Made by a program: the position numbers and the translations under genes. A stretch of 8,783 nt of DNA from Chloroflexota bacterium. Its GTDB lineage: Bacteria > Chloroflexota > UBA6077. The notes under the pieces are model-generated. The model saw only the letters and a list, made by a program, of their open reading frames with translations, had not been told where the DNA came from and made no database searches. The DNA lies in the NCBI GenBank assembly GCA_021845945.1, contig JAJZRD010000160.1, positions 1 to 8,783 of the forward strand. The letters run 5' to 3'. Of this stretch, positions 4,912 to 8,783 are shown piece by piece (positions within the stretch are counted from its first letter, which is position 1; each line of letters begins with the position of its first letter).

Positions 4912-6072
4912 TTGCAACGAGACCCCTGGCTTAGGGCCCTGATAGTCCTTTTGGTAGTGATCGCCGCCAGCTACCTGGGCGGCTTGGCCTGGGCGCTGGC
5001 GGTTAGATTCGCCGACATCCTGCTGCTCCTGGTGCTGGCCTGGGTGCTGGCCTTCGCCCTGGAGCCGGTGACCTATTTCCTCGAGGCTCGCTCCCGCATC
5101 AACCGGGGCGTAGCCGTCGGCATAGTTTATCTGGGGCTCCTCATCGTCCTGAGCCTCCTGACGCTGCTGCTCGTTCCTGTGGTGGCCCTCCAGGTCTCCC
5201 AGATCGGCACCAACCTGCCGGCCTACATAGCCAACCTCTCCAGCTGGCTGGTCTCCCTGCAGGATGGATTGGCGCGCCGGGGCCTCGAGGTCAACGTGGC
5301 GACCCTCGTGGACTATCGAGATGCCGCCAGCCGCATCGCGTCCCTGGGGCCCATCATCGTCAACAACGCCCTGGCCCTGGCTACGGGGGTGGCATCGGTG
5401 CTCTTCAGCCTGATCCTGGTGCTGATGCTGTCCTTCTACATCGCGCTGGACGGCGGCAGATTCAGCACCGCGCTGCTGCAGGCGATCCCGCCCGACCGGC
5501 GAGACGACGTCACCTACCTGTTCTACAGCACCCACAGGGCTTTTGGCGGCTTCATTCGGGGACAGTTGGCCCAGGCCCTGGTCTACGGGGCGAGCACCGC
5601 GGCTATCATGGCGGCCGCGGACCTCAGCTACGTCGCCGTGGCGGCCATCTTCGCCACCGGCATCATGATGGTCCCCTTCATCGGCCCCATCCTGGCGATG
5701 ATCCCACCTATCACCATAGCCCTCTTCGTCCACCCGGATCGCGCCTGGTGGGTCTTCCTGCTGCTGCTGCTGCTCCAGCAGCTGTTGCTCAACGTGGTGG
5801 CGCCCAAGCTGATGAGCAAGACCGTGGGCATGCACCCCCTGCTGGTGCTGGTCGCCCTCCTGGTTGGGGCGAAGCTGGCCGGGGGGTGGGGGGCCATCTT
5901 CGCGGTCCCGGTAGCCGGGGTCGTCGTGGCCATGATCGCTTTCTATCGTATGACCGTCGAGGAGCGCAAGTTGCACCTGGAGGAGAAGTCCGAGGAGTCC
6001 GCCTGGCACGCCGTCGCGGAAACGCAATCCTACGGCAACTCCGTCCAGGAGGACGGCGTAGCACAGCCCTGA
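4912..6072 (+). CDS. AI-2E family (PerM-like) membrane transporter
   Basis: A 386-aa polytopic inner-membrane protein of the AI-2E/PerM family. Hydrophobic helices lie at about 8-30, 33-56 and 65-92. A hydrophilic stretch at about 93-145 follows, then helices from about 155 onward, including the conserved C-terminal region with IGPILAMIPPITIALF and LLNVVAPKLMSKTVGMHP, and AVPVAGVVVAMIAFY near the end. Length and layout match the family. Some members export autoinducer-2 (TqsA) or move ions; most have no known substrate, so no substrate is assigned here. The TTG start has GGAG at 4900-4903 with 8-nt spacing. galU begins 61 bases later on the same strand, so co-transcription is plausible, though a hairpin directly follows this stop. 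Confidence 0.92.
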   Translation: MQRDPWLRALIVLLVVIAASYLGGLAWALAVRFADILLLLVLAWVLAFALEPVTYFLEARSRINRGVAVGIVYLGLLIVLSLLTLLLVPVVALQVSQIGTNLPAYIANLSSWLVSLQDGLARRGLEVNVATLVDYRDAASRIASLGPIIVNNALALATGVASVLFSLILVLMLSFYIALDGGRFSTALLQAIPPDRRDDVTYLFYSTHRAFGGFIRGQLAQALVYGASTAAIMAAADLSYVAVAAIFATGIMMVPFIGPILAMIPPITIALFVHPDRAWWVFLLLLLLQQLLLNVVAPKLMSKTVGMHPLLVLVALLVGAKLAGGWGAIFAVPVAGVVVAMIAFYRMTVEERKLHLEEKSEESAWHAVAETQSYGNSVQEDGVAQP

Positions 6073-6093
6073 TCGGAGGGTTCGAACCTCCGA
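6073..6093 (+). other. Hairpin directly after the AI-2E family stop codon
   Basis: TCGGAGG (6073-6079) and CCTCCGA (6087-6093) form a perfect 7-bp stem with loop GTTCGAA. It begins the base after the TGA. No T-run follows, so it is a poor intrinsic terminator; it may stabilise the upstream message or reduce read-through into galU. Confidence 0.4.
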
Positions 6094-6133
6094 ACCATCG
6101 AGATAGCACGCACCACACAAGGAGGCCGCAGCT

Positions 6134-7003
6134 TTGAAGAAGGTTCGCAAGGCCGTCATCCCCGCGGCGGGTCTGGGGACTCGTTTCCTTCCGGCCACGA
6201 AGGCGCAGCCCAAGGAGATGCTGCCCATTGTCGATAAGCCGGTGATCCAGTACATCGTCGAAGAGGCGGTCGACTCGGGCATCGAGCAGATCGTCATCAT
6301 CACTGGGCAGAGCAAGCGCGCCATCGAAGATCACTTCGATTACCCCTTCGAGCTGGTTCACCGACTTCGCCAGGGCAACAAGGCGGAGGAGCTGCGCGAG
6401 GTCGAGCGCCTCTCCGAGCTGGCCGACTTCGTCTACGTCCGACAGAAGCAGCCGCTGGGCAACGGCCACGCGGTGCTGGTGGCCAAGGAAGTGATCGGTG
6501 ACGAGCCCTTCGCGGTACTCTGGGGAGACGACCTGGTGGACGCCGAGGTCCCCTGCCTGCGGCAGTTGATCCAGGTGTACGAGCGCTACGGCTCGTCCGT
6601 GATGGCGGTCATGCGGGTCGCCGAGGAGAACATCCCGAAGTACGGCGTAATCGCCGCCACCCCCATCGACGACAGGGTGTACGAGGTGACAGACCTGGTG
6701 GAAAAGCCCTCCCTGGAGAACGCCCCCTCCGATCTGGCGGCCGTGAAGGGATACGTCCTGACGCCGGAGATCTTCGAAGAGCTGGAGCAGACCCAGCCGG
6801 GCAAAGGGGGCGAGATCTGGCTATCGGACGCCATCAAGTCTCTGATGCGCCGCCAGAAGGTGCTGGCGCTGGAGTTCGAGGGGCGGCGCTACGACGCCGG
6901 CAACAAGTTGGAGTTCCTGCAGGCCACGGTGGACTTCGCCCTCAAGCGCGAGGACTTGCGCGACGATTTCCGGACCTACCTCAAAGGGCTGAATCTGTCG
7001 TAG
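6134..7003 (+). CDS. galU: UTP-glucose-1-phosphate uridylyltransferase
   Basis: Makes UDP-glucose from UTP and glucose-1-phosphate, feeding cell-envelope glycans, glycolipids and galactose use. The protein is 289 aa, normal for bacterial GalU. The nucleotide-binding signature AAGLGTRFLPATKAQPKEML lies at about 11-30, followed by DKPVIQYIVEEAV. WGDDLVDA carries the metal- and sugar-binding acidic residues, EENIPKYGVIAA and LVEKP are typical of the family, and RYDAGNKLEFLQA closes the active site near the C-terminus. The TTG start is well supported by AAGGAGG at 6119-6125 with 8-nt spacing. It follows the AI-2E family gene on the same strand. Its TAG stop lies inside a perfect 28-bp palindrome, and a G/C hairpin follows at about 7044. 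Confidence 0.96.
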   Translation: MKKVRKAVIPAAGLGTRFLPATKAQPKEMLPIVDKPVIQYIVEEAVDSGIEQIVIITGQSKRAIEDHFDYPFELVHRLRQGNKAEELREVERLSELADFVYVRQKQPLGNGHAVLVAKEVIGDEPFAVLWGDDLVDAEVPCLRQLIQVYERYGSSVMAVMRVAEENIPKYGVIAATPIDDRVYEVTDLVEKPSLENAPSDLAAVKGYVLTPEIFEELEQTQPGKGGEIWLSDAIKSLMRRQKVLALEFEGRRYDAGNKLEFLQATVDFALKREDLRDDFRTYLKGLNLS

Positions 7004-7027
7004 AGACGCGACATGTCGCGTCTCTAC
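7000..7027. repeat. Perfect 28-bp palindrome containing the galU stop codon
   Basis: The 14-base arm GTAGAGACGCGACA (7000-7013) is followed at once by its exact reverse complement (7014-7027), with no spacer. The TAG of galU is bases 7001-7003. Similar GTAGAGACGCG palindromes occur as dispersed repeats in cyanobacterial and some other bacterial genomes, as I recall; copy number here cannot be judged. In RNA it could fold with a small forced loop and protect the galU 3' end. Confidence 0.8.
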
Positions 7028-7043
7028 CTGGGGGATGTACAAT

Positions 7044-7068
7044 GGGGGGGCCGGCCGCCCCCCCCGTT
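7044..7068. terminator. Candidate intrinsic terminator between galU and a convergent gene
   Basis: Seven G (7044-7050) pair with seven C (7058-7064) around the loop CCGGCCG, and GTTT follows on the forward strand. The stem is very strong but the T-run is short. Its place between two convergent genes, just past the galU palindrome, fits termination. Confidence 0.45.
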
Positions 7069-7087
7069 TCCGTTCCTCGATCGGTCC

Positions 7088-7666
7088 CTACGCGCCGACC
7101 GGCACCTGGTGCTCTCTCAGGCCGTAAGCCCTGTCCGCCCTGATCAGCCTCTCCAGCAGCTCCGGTGGGTAGTCAGACCTGAGGGCAGCCATCTCTGGGA
7201 GGTAGGTCAACAGGTGCTCGCGCACCGCAGCCACGGTCATCGGCTGGTTGCCGTTGGCCAGGTACACCCGAAAGATCGCCTCCACCAGCGGCGTCTCGGA
7301 CGTTATGTAATCCCGCGCCCGGGAGCAGCAATCGCGAATGATAGGAAGCGGGTTCGAGGCGTAGGGAACGCGCCTGTACTCGAAGGTCACCCGCTTGGTC
7401 TTCGGGTCTATGACGGGATACCGCTCCTCGACGAAGGTTCCTAGCTTCGCCGCGCAGGAGGAACACAACCGCCCCTGAGCCACCACGTTGAAAGCCAAAC
7501 CCCGCCGGTCGTACCACTGCGGATCGACGAAGTAACGCGCCTCCTCCACAACCTCCGTTGGCCCTGGCTCTTCTTCCTGGATGGCCGTCGGCTGCTCCTC
7601 TGCCTCGGGGAGCTTCGGTTCCTCGAACTCTTCGATCTCGGCCCTGCGTTTCCCTCTATCTGCCAT
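7088..7666 (-). CDS. Unrecognised four-cysteine protein
   Basis: A 192-aa protein I cannot assign. Residues about 1-45 are charged and rich in Glu and Pro, probably disordered. A folded part follows, opening with ARYFVDPQWYDRRGLAFN, then CSSC (C68, C71) and, after a β-like stretch with VTFEYRRVPYASN, a second pair DCCSRARDYI (C113, C114). The two pairs could build one zinc or Fe-S site. The C-terminal half (about 124-185) looks α-helical, with MTVAAVREHLLTYLPEM resembling a small helix-turn-helix-like or helical bundle segment; that is only an impression. No signal peptide or membrane helix. The ATG has AAGGAGG (GGAGG at 7681-7677, 10-nt spacing) and a strong promoter of its own. It lies downstream of ruvC-ruvA on the same strand and converges on galU. 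The clear regulatory signals argue that it is a real, expressed gene. Confidence 0.85.
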   Translation of the reverse strand: MADRGKRRAEIEEFEEPKLPEAEEQPTAIQEEEPGPTEVVEEARYFVDPQWYDRRGLAFNVVAQGRLCSSCAAKLGTFVEERYPVIDPKTKRVTFEYRRVPYASNPLPIIRDCCSRARDYITSETPLVEAIFRVYLANGNQPMTVAAVREHLLTYLPEMAALRSDYPPELLERLIRADRAYGLREHQVPVGA

Positions 7667-7696
7667 CGGGTGGAGTCCTCCTTCTTGCTGTAGGGG

Positions 7697-7725
7697 ATTC
7701 TACACGACCCGACGGCGGCTATCAA
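7697..7725 (-). promoter_or_regulatory. Promoter of the four-cysteine gene
   Basis: On the reverse strand TTGATA (7725-7720) and TAGAAT (7702-7697) match the -35 and -10 boxes at 5 of 6 bases each, with an exact 17-bp spacer. The start would fall near 7690, giving a leader of about 24 nt that contains the Shine-Dalgarno sequence. The gene thus need not depend on ruvC-ruvA transcription. Confidence 0.75.
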
Positions 7726-7807
7726 GCAGCGGCGGCAGACGGGGCGGCCGTCAAGTTTCCGTGTAGGGGCAACTGCGGACCGAGCGACGGGGGGGACGGG
7801 ACTGCGG

Positions 7808-8395
7808 TTACTGGGCGTTGGACAGCGACCGGAGGGCTTCCCGCAGCCCATCCTCCAGATCCACCGAGGACAGACTGGGGATGGAGCGCACCGCGGAAGC
7901 CGCCTCTGCGTTGCTGTAGCCCAGGGCGGTCAGCGCTGCCAGCAGCTGGCCGGCGGTCCCGGAGGCAACCACACCAGCGCCGGCCGACTCCATCTGCCCT
8001 ACCTTCCCCTTCAGATCCAGGGCGATGCGGGCAGCGGTCTTCTTCCCGATGCCGGTCACGGTGCTCAACCTGGCCGTATCCTCGGTGGCGATGGCCGCCG
8101 CCAACTCGTCCACCGACATGGCCGAGAGGAGCGCCAGGGCGCTGCGAGGCCCCACGCTGCTCACCGTTAGGAGCGCCTGGAACATCCGAAGTTCCCCCTT
8201 GCCGGCAAAGCCAAACAGGGTCACCCCATCCTCCCGCATTTGGAGGTGGGTGTGGAGCTTAACGGAGCCGCCGGGTCCGGAAATCGACGAGAGGGTCGAG
8301 GAGGAGGTGAAGAGCTGAAACACCACGCCCCCGACGTTGACCAGCAGAAAGTCCGGCCCAACCTCCTCCACCAGCCCGTGAAGCCCAGCGATCAA
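7808..8395 (-). CDS. ruvA: Holliday junction branch migration protein RuvA
   Basis: RuvA binds four-way DNA junctions as a tetramer and loads the RuvB motor for branch migration. From TTG at 8395 the protein is 195 aa, normal for the family, opening with (M)IAGLHGLVEEVG as expected. The OB-fold domain spans about 1-62. Two helix-hairpin-helix motifs follow, VSSVGPRSALALLSAM and VTGIGKKTAARIALDL, and the C-terminal RuvB-binding domain (LLAALTALGYSNAEAASAVRSI) lies at about 145-195. A longer frame from ATG at 8431 exists, but TTG is preferred: it matches family N-termini, GGGAGGG (8409-8403) precedes it by 7 nt, and it overlaps the ruvC stop as TTGA. ruvB does not follow directly; the next gene downstream is the unrelated four-Cys gene with its own promoter. 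Confidence 0.95.
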   Translation of the reverse strand: MIAGLHGLVEEVGPDFLLVNVGGVVFQLFTSSSTLSSISGPGGSVKLHTHLQMREDGVTLFGFAGKGELRMFQALLTVSSVGPRSALALLSAMSVDELAAAIATEDTARLSTVTGIGKKTAARIALDLKGKVGQMESAGAGVVASGTAGQLLAALTALGYSNAEAASAVRSIPSLSSVDLEDGLREALRSLSNAQ

Positions 8396-8783
8396 CGGCC
8401 GGCCCTCCCGCCGGCCATCGCCTCGCTCCATCGAGCGTGGCAGATGGCAATGGCCAAGGCATCGGCAGCGTCGTCGGGCTGCGGCATCTGTTGGAGAGCG
8501 AGCATCACCTGCACCATGCTCTGCACCTGGATCTTGGTGGCCTTCCCGTAACCTGCCACCGCCTGCTTCACCTGCTGGGGTGTGTACTCGCTGACGGCCA
8601 GTCCCCGCCGCGCGGCAGCCAACAGGGCGACCCCACGGGCTTGGCCCACCGAGAAGGCCGACTGGACGTTCCTGGAGAAGAAGAGCTGCTCGACCGCCAC
8701 CTCGGTAGGCTGGACTCGATCCATGATCTGAGTCAGCCCCTCGAACAAGAGAAGAAGCCTGGAGGTGAGAGGAAGGGAGGCCG
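8392..8783 (-). CDS. ruvC: Crossover junction endonuclease RuvC (partial, N-terminus outside window)
   Basis: RuvC resolves Holliday junctions by paired cleavage. The frame is open to the window edge. An in-frame TTG at 8748 is not the true start, because the upstream codons continue the family pattern (SLPLTSRLLLLFEGL). About 130 residues are visible; roughly 35-45 N-terminal residues, including the first catalytic Asp, lie beyond the window. The visible part has the catalytic Glu in VAVEQLFFSRNV, then SVGQARGVALLAAARRGL, EYTPQQVKQAVAGYGKA, and the acidic DAAD pair in PDDAADALAIAICHA. The stop overlaps the ruvA start by four bases, so the two are translationally coupled, giving the usual ruvC-ruvA order. 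Confidence 0.95.
   Translation of the reverse strand, partial: ASLPLTSRLLLLFEGLTQIMDRVQPTEVAVEQLFFSRNVQSAFSVGQARGVALLAAARRGLAVSEYTPQQVKQAVAGYGKATKIQVQSMVQVMLALQQMPQPDDAADALAIAICHARWSEAMAGGRAGR

Noticed and set aside
5758..5790. CTG triplet run in the AI-2E family gene
   Set aside because: Simply encodes a Leu-rich membrane helix with preferred codons; not a microsatellite of note.
6073..6093. Resemblance of GGAGGGTTCGAACCTCC to a tRNA T-arm, possible attachment site or tRNA remnant
   Set aside because: The T-loop register gives mismatched pairs, and no acceptor, anticodon or integrase is nearby; treated as a simple hairpin.
4867..6324. Long reverse-strand open frame (485 codons) opposite the AI-2E family gene and galU start
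   Set aside because: Covers two confident forward genes and is a low-complexity Gln/Asp/His-rich sequence; shadow frame.
7740..7807. G-rich stretch downstream of ruvA as terminator or repeat
   Set aside because: No clear stem with T-run on the reverse strand; only a short direct repeat ACTGCGG, likely chance.

Overview
This is a GC-rich, gene-dense chromosomal window of housekeeping character from a bacterium. The set of genes, the frequent TTG and GTG starts, the bacterial SUI1 protein, tRNA genes mostly without encoded CCA, and short palindromic repeats between genes fit a Chloroflexota-like lineage. That placement is an inference with modest confidence; nothing in the window fixes the taxonomy.

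Layout, left to right. Positions 1-263 hold a nested inverted repeat and the argS promoter with a leader hairpin. argS (arginyl-tRNA synthetase) runs forward to 1922. It converges on a reverse two-gene unit, a HesB/IscA-like protein followed by a SUI1/YciH-type translation factor, coupled by an ATGA overlap. A divergent promoter region (about 2640-2774) separates that unit from a forward tRNA cluster. The cluster encodes four serine tRNAs with anticodons CGA, GGA, TGA and GCT, a complete set for the six serine codons, followed by tRNA-Arg(GCG). A strong terminator (3034-3065) and a near-consensus promoter (3112-3140) split the cluster into two transcription units.

Next come two convergent regulatory genes whose stop codons lie 2 bases apart inside one hairpin. 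The first is a short HTH-WYL regulator without the usual C-terminal extension. The second is a stand-alone receiver protein whose phospho-acceptor aspartate is replaced by glutamate. They are followed by a forward pair, an AI-2E family (PerM-like) membrane protein and galU (UTP-glucose-1-phosphate uridylyltransferase). The galU stop codon sits inside a perfect 28-bp palindrome.

The right end is on the reverse strand. It carries the 3' part of ruvC (cut by the window edge), ruvA coupled to it by a TTGA overlap, and an unrecognised four-cysteine protein with its own strong promoter.

Functional themes are translation (argS, SUI1 factor, Ser/Arg tRNAs), Fe-S or metal handling (IscA-like), signalling (WYL, receiver), envelope and nucleotide-sugar supply (PerM-like, GalU), and recombination (RuvC, RuvA). 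I found no phage, plasmid, insertion-sequence or CRISPR feature. The items most worth a second look are the complete serine tRNA cluster, the GCG arginine anticodon, the Asp-to-Glu receiver, the Cys-rich IscA-like/SUI1 pair, and the unknown four-Cys protein.
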